Assembly: GCF_947502445.1 (NCBI RefSeq)
Contig: NZ_CANMZW010000033.1
Span: 1 to 64,000, forward strand
Direction: 5' to 3'
DNA: 64,000 bases
From: an uncultured Brevibacillus sp.
GTDB taxonomy: Bacteria; Bacillota; Bacilli; Brevibacillales; Brevibacillaceae
Part shown: positions 1 through 7,557 of the stretch, piece by piece
Numbering within the stretch: position 1 is the stretch's first letter
How the letters are laid out: every line of letters begins with the position of its first letter
Notes under the pieces: model-generated
What the model was told of the DNA's origin: nothing
The model's input: the letters and a program-made list of their open reading frames with translations, nothing else
The model's database searches: none
Position numbers and translations under genes: made by a program

Positions 1-59
1 GTGGAAGCGTGGTAACACGTGGAGCTGACGAATACTAATCGGTCGAGGACTTATCCACA
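1..59 (+). rRNA. 3' end of 23S rRNA gene (partial)
   Basis: The first bases match the conserved 3' end of Bacillales 23S rRNA (gtggaagcgtgg, then aatactaatcggtcgagg and acttatcc). The gene enters from outside the window. A strong terminator lies about 50 nt downstream, as expected for the end of an rrn operon when no 5S gene follows closely. A degraded second copy of this tail is at 5191-5252. The exact mature 3' end is estimated. Confidence 0.88.
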
Positions 60-110
60 CACTCTTAGCAATCATGCAGATCCAGTTTTCAAGGAATGAA
101 CGATATAGAA

Positions 111-145
111 GAACCGTGCAGTGATTTCTGCACGGTTCTTTTTTT
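111..145 (+). terminator. rho-independent terminator after the 23S tail
   Basis: An 11-bp perfect stem (gaaccgtgcag / ctgcacggttc) with a 6-nt loop is followed by seven T. This fits termination of the rRNA transcript. A diverged copy sits at 5311-5346 behind the second 23S tail. Confidence 0.9.
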
Positions 146-189
146 GCGTTTTTTTGTCCCTACAGGTCACTGTACGATAAATGCAACAT

Positions 190-385
190 GCAGGGGAGGA
201 GTTGACACTTACTATGAGAGGTACAATTTCAAAACCCGTCAGCCCCCATTCCAGGCTTGATCCCTTGGAAAGAGGCTTCTAATCTGATTGGTTTGCCGCT
301 TACCCACCAGATAAAGGGTGGACGTCCGTTACTGGAAAGCGATTTGGAGGAACTCATTCGCTGACTGAGTTTATGACCAGATTGA
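190..385 (+). pseudogene. fragment of CpaB-like pilus gene (duplicate of 5402-5780)
   Basis: From about 202 the DNA matches the CpaB-like gene at 5413-6141 almost base for base (its 5578-5733 part). The leader upstream (150-200) matches 5347-5410. In this copy the ggggaggag leader joins directly to the ttgacacttac segment, so about 170 bp holding the start codon, signal anchor and first SAF half are missing. Similarity fades after about 385. No intact reading frame remains. It is a remnant of a duplicated Tad pilus locus. Confidence 0.8.
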
Positions 386-464
386 TCAAGTCAAATGTGT
401 CTTTTTCAAAAACCAGGGGCTGTACCTTAGTCTTTAAATGACTTTGGGGATCCCCGCATTAAGA

Positions 465-740
465 TTATTGTTCTTCTTTATACCAGTATGGGGTATGGAT
501 TTCAAGCTCTATTGGCAAGTCAGAATTGATCGATGGTAGTGTATCTTGCTCTTGCAATACATTTTGCATAACTTCTATTAAATAAACCTCACGATCATTT
601 AATAAATCTTCTAGTTGACTACTAGACGAAATAGTACCGTACAAAGCAAAGATACCTGCAACGTCTTTATCTTTACCTACACCTTGTTGAATAAAATCAT
701 GGTTAACCGATTTAAAATTTGTACATACAAAGAGTTTGTC
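465..740 (-). pseudogene. C-terminal fragment of an unknown protein, no start
   Basis: On the minus strand 92 codons stay open up to a TAA at 465-467, but the frame is closed upstream by a stop at 741-743 and has no credible start or ribosome binding site. The translation looks protein-like (acidic, ends HTPYWYKEEQ). I do not recognise the family. A neighbouring frame stays partly open upstream, so a frameshifted or truncated gene is likely. Confidence 0.4.
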
Positions 741-808
741 TTACTTAATGCAGTAATTACCAGCGCGGAAAAAACCTTGCATTGATACAATTATATCGGT
801 GATGCTAG

Positions 809-934
809 ATGGAATTTATATCTCCGATGTTGCTTGAAAAGATAGATAAGCCGTTTTCTAATGGTTCCTTTGTGATATTTTGCCAGCTAAACATGGATGA
901 ATTAACTATACTCCTACCATCATTAGGTCCCTAA
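809..934 (+). pseudogene. N-terminal fragment resembling ATP-dependent DNA ligase
   Basis: A 41-residue frame begins MEFISPMLLEKIDKPF, which resembles the first residues of LigB/LigD-type ATP-dependent DNA ligases of Bacillus and its phages (an I/S-P-M-L-L-E...P-F pattern ahead of the nucleotide-binding motif). After about 22 residues the resemblance stops, and the catalytic KxDG motif is absent. I read it as a gene scrap. The family call comes from a short motif only. Confidence 0.35.
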
Positions 935-1124
935 TTCCAAACATGAAATTGAAGGAAAATACAATAAACATTAATAGAGAGATCAATAATAAAAAGATAC
1001 CACACCTCAAAAAAAGCTTAGGAATGTTTTTTTTATAAAAAGATATTGCTATAAGAATAGATCCTACAATGAAGCTGAATAATCCTATCAACAGGAATCG
1101 CATAAATTCATCAGTCCTCATCAA
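906..1124 (-). CDS. small two-TM membrane protein, unknown
   Basis: A 72-residue frame predicts two hydrophobic helices (about residues 8-28 and 39-65) separated by a short basic loop with YKK. The start (TTG at 1124 or ATG at 1121) has no clear ribosome binding site. It overlaps the end of the ligase-like fragment on the other strand and sits among decayed genes, so it may not be expressed. Confidence 0.35.
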   Translation of the reverse strand: MMRTDEFMRFLLIGLFSFIVGSILIAISFYKKNIPKLFLRCGIFLLLISLLMFIVFSFNFMFGIRDLMMVGV

Positions 1125-1202
1125 AACATTTTAAAAACTCGCACATTTATACTTGATAATGCAAATTATGGAAAATGTTAGGGAATATAAATTTAGAGGA
1201 GT

Positions 1203-2150
1203 GGCAAGAAGAGTGCTAAAAAAAAGAGTTTATGTATTGGATTTTTAGCTTTATCTCTTTCCTTTAGTAGCCTTTATTTTACACCATTAACATCTGCTTC
1301 CGCGAGTGATGATATTTTAGAGAATTCTGATCAATATGCGAATGATGAAATTGTAGAGGAGTTTGAGCAATACGAAAGTGAGCATTCAGACTTAGACATC
1401 AAAGAGCTTGTTAATAATTTCATTGTTGAGCAAGCCCTAGAAAAGCCAGAAGATGACGAAGCGTCATATAAAAGTGGATTGAAAACTGCAAATTCTCTTG
1501 AAAAAACTCTCAACATAAAAGCAGCTGCTGACAGATATGATGATAATTTTAAAAAATTGAGACAAGGAAACTTTATAGGAGGAATTCTTAATGTTGATGA
1601 AGGTTTGACTGCTAGATAATTAACGAAGTTAGGTTCTGCCGCTTTGGATGCAAAAGTTGCTGCAAAAGAGAGATTTCCGAAGGATTCTATAGCTGAGGAT
1701 GCTTACAGACACTTTTCGTGGAACCATATAGCGGCAAGAGATATCGGTGTTGATAAAGAAGAAATTGGTACACATAATCATGAGTGGGGAGTGCTTATTA
1801 CAGATCCCATTCTTAATTTCTATAAGAATAAATACTATGAATACCTTGATGATGGGTATAGCGAAAGAAGTGCAGCGGATAGAGCTTATGGCAGAGCTGT
1901 AACAGAGATTCCAATCATGAAGTCTCAGTTAATAACAATATTTAAAGCCAAGTTCTCTACTTTTGAGGGATATTTAGAAGATTCTTTCATTATGGATTTT
2001 ACGAATAACCACTATGGAAGAGATTACTCTTCGAGATATGCGGATTATGACACTGCTTTCACAAAAGCGAAAAGCAATTTAATTTTAAGTGAGAAATCAG
2101 TAACCAGAAGTGATTACAAGAAAGTATGGGAAAATCGCTGGTACTATTAA
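1203..2150 (+). pseudogene. secreted protein with AYRHF/WN motif, interrupted by a stop codon
   Basis: One frame runs from a signal peptide (KKKSLCIGFLALSLSF, ending at SASAS) through an acidic region to a C-terminal domain with DAYRHFSWNHIAARDIG and NNHYGR, but it is cut by an in-frame TAA at 1618-1620. The AYRHF-WN pattern recalls a domain of unknown function in secreted Gram-positive proteins (possibly DUF6973). The signal-peptide frame lacks an ATG next to the aggag at 1196-1200; the GTG at 1201 is in another frame, suggesting a second lesion at the start. The part after the stop (from a TTG at 1644) stays open for 168 codons. Confidence 0.55.
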
Positions 2151-2260
2151 AATTAAAGATGCATTCCCCCTACAACGAGCCCTTTTATTGGATGGCTCAA
2201 GGTATTTAACACTGTAAGACGTCCGGAAATGAGATTCAGTAAAGCATACAAGAAATAGCT

Positions 2261-2291
2261 AACCCGTCCCTGTTTTACTCGGAGACGGGTT
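2261..2291. terminator. inverted repeat between convergent genes
   Basis: An 8-bp perfect inverted repeat (aacccgtc / gacgggtt) with a 15-nt loop sits between the plus-strand pseudogene and the minus-strand lipoprotein. There is no T-run on either side, so terminator function is only a guess. Confidence 0.35.
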
Positions 2292-2310
2292 CTACCCGCC
2301 ATGGATACTT

Positions 2311-2790
2311 TCATATTCTTAATCTTTGTAGTAAAAGTTCATACTGAGCTGTTACAGTTATACTTTCACTACTATATTCATCAATTGAAATATTTGTTAC
2401 CGTATATTTCTTCGCCGGCAGCACACCTTCTTTTAATAACTTGATATACTCCTGGTTTTCTGGATGAAGTGTTGAAAGATTCTTTTGCAAACGCTGTTTA
2501 GCTTCTGGATGTATATTCCAAGTGATAAAAGAATATCTTTGTAATAAATCTTCTTCTGTTTTCACAGTAAAGAGTGTTGGCCATTCGGATTCCATTTTTT
2601 GAATTAAAATAGATAATACTGATTCAGGAGATTTTATACGATCAATAATTTCGGACTTTTTCTTGTAGTCAATCTTCGAAACTGTCGTGTTAGGTTTCTT
2701 TTCCCCCTGGTTGCTGGATGTTTTAACAGTCTCGGTAGAACATGCCATTAAACCAACTACAAGGGGAATTAATAGAAACCACTTGCGCAC
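2311..2790 (-). CDS. putative lipoprotein, unknown
   Basis: A 159-residue protein starts with a lipoprotein signal peptide: MRK, a hydrophobic stretch, then lipobox LMAC with Cys17, followed by a Ser/Thr/Lys linker. The rest is a charged domain that I cannot assign. It starts at a GTG with aggagg-like bases about 14 nt upstream, a long spacing. It is expected to be anchored to the outer face of the membrane. It forms part of a minus-strand group with 2869-3391 and 3507-4043. Confidence 0.7.
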   Translation of the reverse strand: MRKWFLLIPLVVGLMACSTETVKTSSNQGEKKPNTTVSKIDYKKKSEIIDRIKSPESVLSILIQKMESEWPTLFTVKTEEDLLQRYSFITWNIHPEAKQRLQKNLSTLHPENQEYIKLLKEGVLPAKKYTVTNISIDEYSSESITVTAQYELLLQRLRI

Positions 2791-2868
2791 GTAATAATAA
2801 TCAACCTCCCTGGAATAGGAATAGCGAACCTAATTCGGCTCGCCATCACAAAGTTAATAGAATTTTCT

Positions 2869-3391
2869 CTATTTCCTAGCTTTTTCCTTCGCTTCTTCGA
2901 AGACTTTTTCAACTTCATCATTGGAAATATTAAAATCACTTTTCAATTTAGTTACTGTTTGTTCCGATTCATCGAGAGAATTGAACCAATTATCAAACTC
3001 TTTTTCCCCAACATAATTGATAAGAATTTGATCGAAGTATAAATCAGGGTTATCATAGTCTCCATGCTCATGTACAATTTCATTTTCTTCTACATCTTTA
3101 CTTGTTGAAAGGGCAAAGGAAGAAATGAATCTCGGCCAAAAATAAACTGGGTTTATAGTTTCTTCCTTACGGTCCGTAAAAATAGGATTTTGACTCTTAG
3201 CATCATTTATATCAAAATGCAATGGTACGGAACACCACCAGTGTTTCCGGAGGTTGCAATAGTATCTCCCTCATACACAGTATCGTATTGACTTACTAAT
3301 AAATGGTCTCACCATTCAGTTCCCCGGTTGCTCCAACCTGCGATCCACCATGACCTGGGTCAATCAAAAACTTCAATCCATCAATACTCAT
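2869..3391 (-). pseudogene. amidase / M23 peptidase chimera, frameshifted
   Basis: Reading leftward, ATG at 3391 has an aggagg site and begins MSIDGLKFLIDPGHGG, the hallmark of N-acetylmuramoyl-L-alanine amidase (Amidase_3), but stops after 31 residues at 3296. The DNA then continues as the end of an M23 peptidase (YEGDTIATSGNTGG...), where one base is missing within the zinc-binding H-x-H (read as CAT TGC ATT instead of CAT TTG CAT). The last 117 codons (2869-3222) are open and include NPVYFWPRF, as in LytM-like enzymes. The cell-wall hydrolase is no longer functional. Confidence 0.65.
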
Positions 3392-3506
3392 AAAACCTTC
3401 CTCCTAAATGTTGAAGTATTAAGCGACTTGAATTTGAGTGTTCAATTGTCGCTTTCATTAATAAAGGAGAAAAGTAGAGTCAAAATACAACCACGCCATA
3501 AAAAAT

Positions 3507-4043
3507 TTATCTATCTCCTTGCATTCTACTCAGTTTCCATCGGTTATTTTCCTCAGTGAAGATTAATTCTCGTGTTCCTGCGTAAGTCTCATCATTTATC
3601 CATACTTCATAATCTGTAATAAACCGTCCATCTTTGGTTATATCGAAAGACCTCTGACGGAAAGTACTTCCCTTCATAGGGAATGGAATGGTTATGGTTT
3701 CGTTCTCCACCTTATAAATAAAATCCTCACCTTCCACAGTAGCTTTCTCGGAAATATACTGTTTGACTTTTTCAGTGTCACCTATCATCATGGCTCGAAA
3801 CATTTCTCTTGTCTGTAAATCTATGATATTTCTCAATTCGTAGATTTTCTTATTAGTATCATTAATCTGTTTTTCCTTAACCAAAGAGGCTTCAAGTTCT
3901 TCGTTTTTGTTTTTTAATTGAGTTATTTCAGCTTGTAACCTCTCAATTTCGGTTTGATTCGTATTTGTGGTTGTCTCGTTAGAACAAGCTACAATTACTA
4001 AAGCACTAAGGATAAACATGATCAGAACTAAGCTCTTTTTCAT
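3507..4043 (-). CDS. putative lipoprotein with coiled coil
   Basis: A 178-residue protein with a lipoprotein signal (MKKS, hydrophobic core, lipobox IVAC, Cys20). Residues about 32-65 form a heptad-rich coiled coil, followed by a compact domain ending in TRELIFTEENNRWKLSRM, which resembles NTF2-like or SnoaL-type extracytoplasmic domains in fold pattern only. The start ATG at 4043 follows a weak taggagg site. Its substrate and role are unknown. Confidence 0.75.
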   Translation of the reverse strand: MKKSLVLIMFILSALVIVACSNETTTNTNQTEIERLQAEITQLKNKNEELEASLVKEKQINDTNKKIYELRNIIDLQTREMFRAMMIGDTEKVKQYISEKATVEGEDFIYKVENETITIPFPMKGSTFRQRSFDITKDGRFITDYEVWINDETYAGTRELIFTEENNRWKLSRMQGDR

Positions 4044-4133
4044 CCCTAACCTCCTATATTATTGAATTTAGTTACTAATTCATTTAGTTCCAGCTATATC
4101 ACATAAATAACCCTCCTTTATCCAAGGTCATCT

Positions 4134-4330
4134 CTATCTATTCGATCTTGGGGTAATTTCTAGCTTAATTTTTTTTACAGGTCCGTTCTCTTTGAACCAC
4201 TTCGCAACAGATTCGTATGAAGAATCATTTATATCTGCTACAGACAGCTCCATGGTTCTGTTATCTAACCAATTGAATTCAATGATAGGCCAAATATAAG
4301 AATCGACAGATATAAGTTGGGTTCTTCTGC
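4134..4330 (-). pseudogene. C-terminal fragment of an unknown protein
   Basis: The minus strand stays open to a TAG at 4134-4136 and encodes a sensible C-terminus (WPIIEFNWLDNRTMEL...). It lacks a start: the frame runs directly into plus-strand pilin-relic DNA near 4320-4345. This is a likely breakpoint between two unrelated sequences. No family is recognised. Confidence 0.45.
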
Positions 4331-4620
4331 TGGTACCGTTAGGAATCCTGCAAGTCCATACGGTGGTTCAGACACGTAACGAGCTACTGGAAGTGAGTGC
4401 TGCTGCTACGAAATATGTGAGTAATCATATCTCCGGTACAGAGCTGTCAGTCATTGTCACTCGTATTCATGCAGCTGATCCGATTCTTTGGAGCCATGAG
4501 GACGAGTTTGTGCTGCAAATGTCGATTCCCTTTCCACAGTTTACGAAGCTGATTCCGATGCCCGCCAAGAAATCCGGCAAGGGACGATTAATGTGATGGA
4601 CTACGACTTATCATAATCGC
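4321..4620 (+). pseudogene. decayed TadE-like pilus protein
   Basis: The frame starts inside a hydrophobic helix (LLLVPLGILQVHTVVQTRNE), continues through AATKYVSNH and DEFVLQMSIPFPQFTKLIP, then shifts: the natural-looking C-terminus (RQGTINVMDYDLS, then TAA) lies in another frame. The layout (a single N-terminal helix followed by a beta-rich tail) fits TadE-like minor pilins. The N-terminus with its prepilin cleavage site is missing. It is linked with the pilin-like gene directly downstream. Confidence 0.5.
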
Positions 4621-4644
4621 TCCAGTTAGGAGGCTAACGATACG

Positions 4645-5178
4645 GGAATCAACGTCTTATCCATATCCGTCATCTTGTTCTTTTTGCTCGTGGGTATGTT
4701 TGTGGTGGATACTGATGTAGCCATGCAAAAGAAAACCGAGGTAAAAATGCTGTTGGAGCTGGCGAACCACGATGCTAGCTTTGCAGTCGATCCTGTTCTG
4801 AAAACAGAAGGGGTAATTGATCTGATCGAAGACGAGGCCATGCAACGCTTTGACAAGCGGATGAAGGAAAATGGCGGTTACATGCGTGAGCAACAGACGT
4901 TTGTGCCAGCAGCTAACAGTGTGACAACAGATCCGATCCCCTTTGCCCGATACTACGTAGATTTTCGTTCCTGGGAGCGCGATCTTCAGCTGACGTCAGA
5001 TTTTGCCCGATCGATCTTTATCGGTCACTCCATTTACGCGTCTGATGCGATAAGGGAAGAGATTCACTTACGTTATTTTGGGTCTTCGCAAAAAACATTG
5101 ATTGCTGCTTTTAAGGATACACAAAAGAAGTACAAACAGTCCATTATCGGGAGAAGTAAAGCAGAGATCATCAATTAA
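4645..5178 (+). pseudogene. pilin-like membrane protein, start codon lost
   Basis: An open frame encodes INVLSISVILFFLLVGMF, a single N-terminal helix, followed by about 150 hydrophilic residues ending KAEIIN. A good ggagg lies at 4629-4633, but the codon at the expected start position is ACG; the first ATG (4675) would delete half the helix. With a frameshifted partner upstream and 23S-tail DNA directly downstream, this is the far end of the decayed Tad locus copy. It could still be translated from a rare start. Confidence 0.5.
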
Positions 5179-5190
5179 CCAACTAGGTTC

Positions 5191-5252
5191 GGTGTGGAAG
5201 CGTGGTAACACGTGGATGCTGCCGAATACTAATCGGTCGAGGACTTATTCAC
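5191..5252 (+). repeat. remnant of 23S rRNA 3' end (second copy)
   Basis: About 60 nt match the last bases of 23S rRNA at 1-59, with changes inside the normally invariant part (gatgctgccgaatac against gagctgacgaatac). The rest of the rRNA gene is absent; pilin-relic DNA lies immediately upstream. The flanks downstream (to 5410) also match 60-200. It marks the junction of a tandem duplication and is not a functional rRNA. Confidence 0.85.
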
Positions 5253-5310
5253 ACTCTTAGCAATCTTGCAGATCCGGTTTTCAAGGAATGAACGGTATAG
5301 ATGAATAAGA

Positions 5311-5346
5311 AGAACTGTGTAGAAATCACTGCACGGTTCTTTTTTG
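5311..5346 (+). terminator. diverged copy of the rrn terminator
   Basis: The stem agaactgtgtag / ctgcacggttct pairs over 12 bp with two G:U pairs and is followed by a T-run. It corresponds to the perfect terminator at 111-145. It stands between the 23S remnant and the pilus operon. Confidence 0.75.
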
Positions 5347-5412
5347 CGTTTCTTTTTTTGTCCCTACAGCTCACTGTAAGCTAAATGCAGCATGCAGGGG
5401 AGGAGGAGAGAA

Positions 5413-6141
5413 ATGTCGATACACCCGCTGAGATTACTGGCATTATTGCTGCTGGCAGTATGTGTCGGGGTTAGTGCATATATGATTCTGAAACCGCACA
5501 CATTTACTTACATTCAACTGCGGACAAGTGTGGAGAAGAATAGCGGGCAGCTACTGGAAGCAAAAGATTTAGAACCATTGACACTTACTATGGGAGGTAC
5601 ATTTCAAAACCCGTCAGCCCCCATTCCAGGCTTGATCCCTTGGAAAGAGGCTTCTAATCTGATTGGTTTGCCGCTTACCCGCCAGATAAAGGGTGGACGT
5701 CCGTTACTGGAAAGCGATTTGGAGAAAGGTGGGCAGATTCAAAGCGAAGCAAAACTGACAGAGCTTATGACTGGAATGAGTATACCAGTCGACAATGTTG
5801 CAGGAGTATCTCCTCATTTATCTACTGGGGAACGCGTCCATATTTATGCTTCCTTCGAAGATGACCTGGGTGCCCACTCTGGATTGCTACTGCAAAATAT
5901 GCCGATTATTGGTGTTCAAAGAGAAATGGAGGGCAATCAGCCGAATTTGGTTGCGGTCACTCTCTCCCTTACACGTAATGAGGCAGTCATGTTGACTCAC
6001 GCGCTTCATTACGGCAAAATCCGCCTCGGATTAGCGGCTGTACTTGAGGGGCAGAAGGCCGGTGTAGGTGATGCCCAGTTTGCTACTGCATTAATGAGAA
6101 CAAAGAAAAGATGGGGGAAACGTGAGGAGGACCATGAATGA
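5413..6141 (+). CDS. cpaB: CpaB/RcpC-like pilus assembly protein (SAF domain)
   Basis: A 242-residue protein with one N-terminal membrane helix (residues about 6-24) followed by a SAF-type beta-clip region with the GLPLTRQIKGGRPLLESDL pattern and a C-terminal half (GERVHIYASF, NEAVMLTHALHYGKIRLGL) typical of RcpC/CpaB. These proteins sit on the outer face of the membrane and stabilise the Tad pilus. I chose the ATG at 5413 because gggaggagg lies 7-9 nt upstream; the ATG at 5392 has no site. First gene of the Tad operon, overlapping the next gene by ATGA. A broken copy lies at 190-385. Confidence 0.82.
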   Translation: MSIHPLRLLALLLLAVCVGVSAYMILKPHTFTYIQLRTSVEKNSGQLLEAKDLEPLTLTMGGTFQNPSAPIPGLIPWKEASNLIGLPLTRQIKGGRPLLESDLEKGGQIQSEAKLTELMTGMSIPVDNVAGVSPHLSTGERVHIYASFEDDLGAHSGLLLQNMPIIGVQREMEGNQPNLVAVTLSLTRNEAVMLTHALHYGKIRLGLAAVLEGQKAGVGDAQFATALMRTKKRWGKREEDHE

Positions 6142-7544
6142 AAAAACGCTTGCTTATAATAGATGACGACACGGATTCTTCAAGCGCATTACTCGGACAG
6201 CTTGCTGAGAGTAAGTCTCTGGAGGTTTGCGGAGTAGCTACAGGAGTCGATGAGGCGTGGAGAATGCTACAGGCCACAGGTCCAGACATGATGATGTTAG
6301 GAACAATCAAGGGAGCCGAACGAGGCATACTATGCCAGCAATTCCGCCTTGCGTATCCACAGCTTTCTTTTATTGCAGCATGTTCACCCCAGGAGTTGAT
6401 GTGGGAACCATTTTTTCGGAATTTAGGGCTGTGGGTGGTAGTTAAACCTGTTCAACCTGGACAGCTTGAGGCACTGGCGATGGTTCCTCAAACCATGATT
6501 ACGGGAAACGTACCTTTACATCAACCAAATCATCATGCAGCAGCCGTACCTCTACACCAAGCTGAAGCTCAGATACAGCAGCCTGAAAGCGAGAACAATC
6601 ACCAATCTTCTTATACGACTAGCTCGGGACCGAAGCATCTGCTTACTGTATATGGCCCAAAAGGAGGAGTAGGCAAAACATTTCTATCGCGAGAGTTAGC
6701 TGTTTTTTTCACCATGCAAAAACGAGAGGGACGTCCGCTTCGGGTATTAGCCGTTGATTTCAACCTGGACCTAGGCACCTTTGCTACCACACTGAATCTC
6801 CCCAGAACCCCCAATCTGTTTACATGGGTACAAGATATTGATGCCCAATTACAATCATATGTCCAACAACAGGGAAGAGATCCATTTACACTCCGCAACG
6901 AGGAATGGCAAGAATACGCATCAGCTCTCACGCTTTCTCCACAGGATATCCAAAAATATATCGTGACCCATACAGAAACAGGCTTGCATGTCCTCACATC
7001 CCCGCGCGATATACGACACAGTTTTGAGATTCGTGACTACCATCTCTATCTCATTCTTGAAACATTAAAGCGAAGCATGTACGACGTTATCTTAATTGAT
7101 ACCGCACCTGATACGACAGACGCGACAATTCAGGCATTATTTTTCGCAGAGCAGGTCGTGATGGTCGGAAACCCGGTAGTGGATTCGATTGAGAATATTC
7201 AGAGACTGCTTAAATTACTACGGGAGGCGGAGTATCCGGAAGAGCGTATACAGGTATGTATGAACCGGCTGCAACGCAGAGAAATGTTTACCTTAGATGA
7301 AATTAGAGCGTATTTTCAATTACACCCAACTAGAAAAATATATTCCGTTCCGGATGATGCCGAAGTTAAAAAATCGATTAACACTGGTGTACCAGTTATG
7401 CTGCATCCAGGAAGAATTGCCGCAAAGGACGCGATAGAAGCATTGGGGAAGTCTTTATTACCAACAGATTCAGAAATAGAAGGACCGGGCCCAAAAAGTA
7501 AAACCAAAGAACGCCCATCTCTTTTCCGATGGCTATGGGGGTAA
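6138..7544 (+). CDS. cpaE: TadZ/CpaE-like pilus localisation ATPase
   Basis: A 468-residue protein. Residues 1-115 form a receiver-like domain (IIDDD at 7-11), but the phosphoacceptor position reads G55 in PDMMMLG, so it is a pseudo-receiver. A His/Gln-rich linker (about 125-160) leads to a ParA/MinD ATPase domain with an intact deviant Walker A, GPKGGVGKT at 173-181, and VDFNLDLG as the next motif. TadZ/CpaE proteins place the Tad machine at the pole or membrane. Start overlaps cpaB by 4 nt; the final residues are SLFRWLWG. Confidence 0.85.
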   Translation: MKKRLLIIDDDTDSSSALLGQLAESKSLEVCGVATGVDEAWRMLQATGPDMMMLGTIKGAERGILCQQFRLAYPQLSFIAACSPQELMWEPFFRNLGLWVVVKPVQPGQLEALAMVPQTMITGNVPLHQPNHHAAAVPLHQAEAQIQQPESENNHQSSYTTSSGPKHLLTVYGPKGGVGKTFLSRELAVFFTMQKREGRPLRVLAVDFNLDLGTFATTLNLPRTPNLFTWVQDIDAQLQSYVQQQGRDPFTLRNEEWQEYASALTLSPQDIQKYIVTHTETGLHVLTSPRDIRHSFEIRDYHLYLILETLKRSMYDVILIDTAPDTTDATIQALFFAEQVVMVGNPVVDSIENIQRLLKLLREAEYPEERIQVCMNRLQRREMFTLDEIRAYFQLHPTRKIYSVPDDAEVKKSINTGVPVMLHPGRIAAKDAIEALGKSLLPTDSEIEGPGPKSKTKERPSLFRWLWG

Positions 7545-7557
7545 AGGAGGGTACAGA

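Noticed and set aside
202-207. ttgaca at 202-207 as a promoter
   Set aside because: It arises from the deletion junction in the duplicated cpaB fragment and has no matching -10 at proper spacing with a gene behind it.
3350-3559. 69-codon plus-strand frame
   Set aside because: It is the antisense of the amidase-like start and the lipoprotein end, both better supported on the minus strand.
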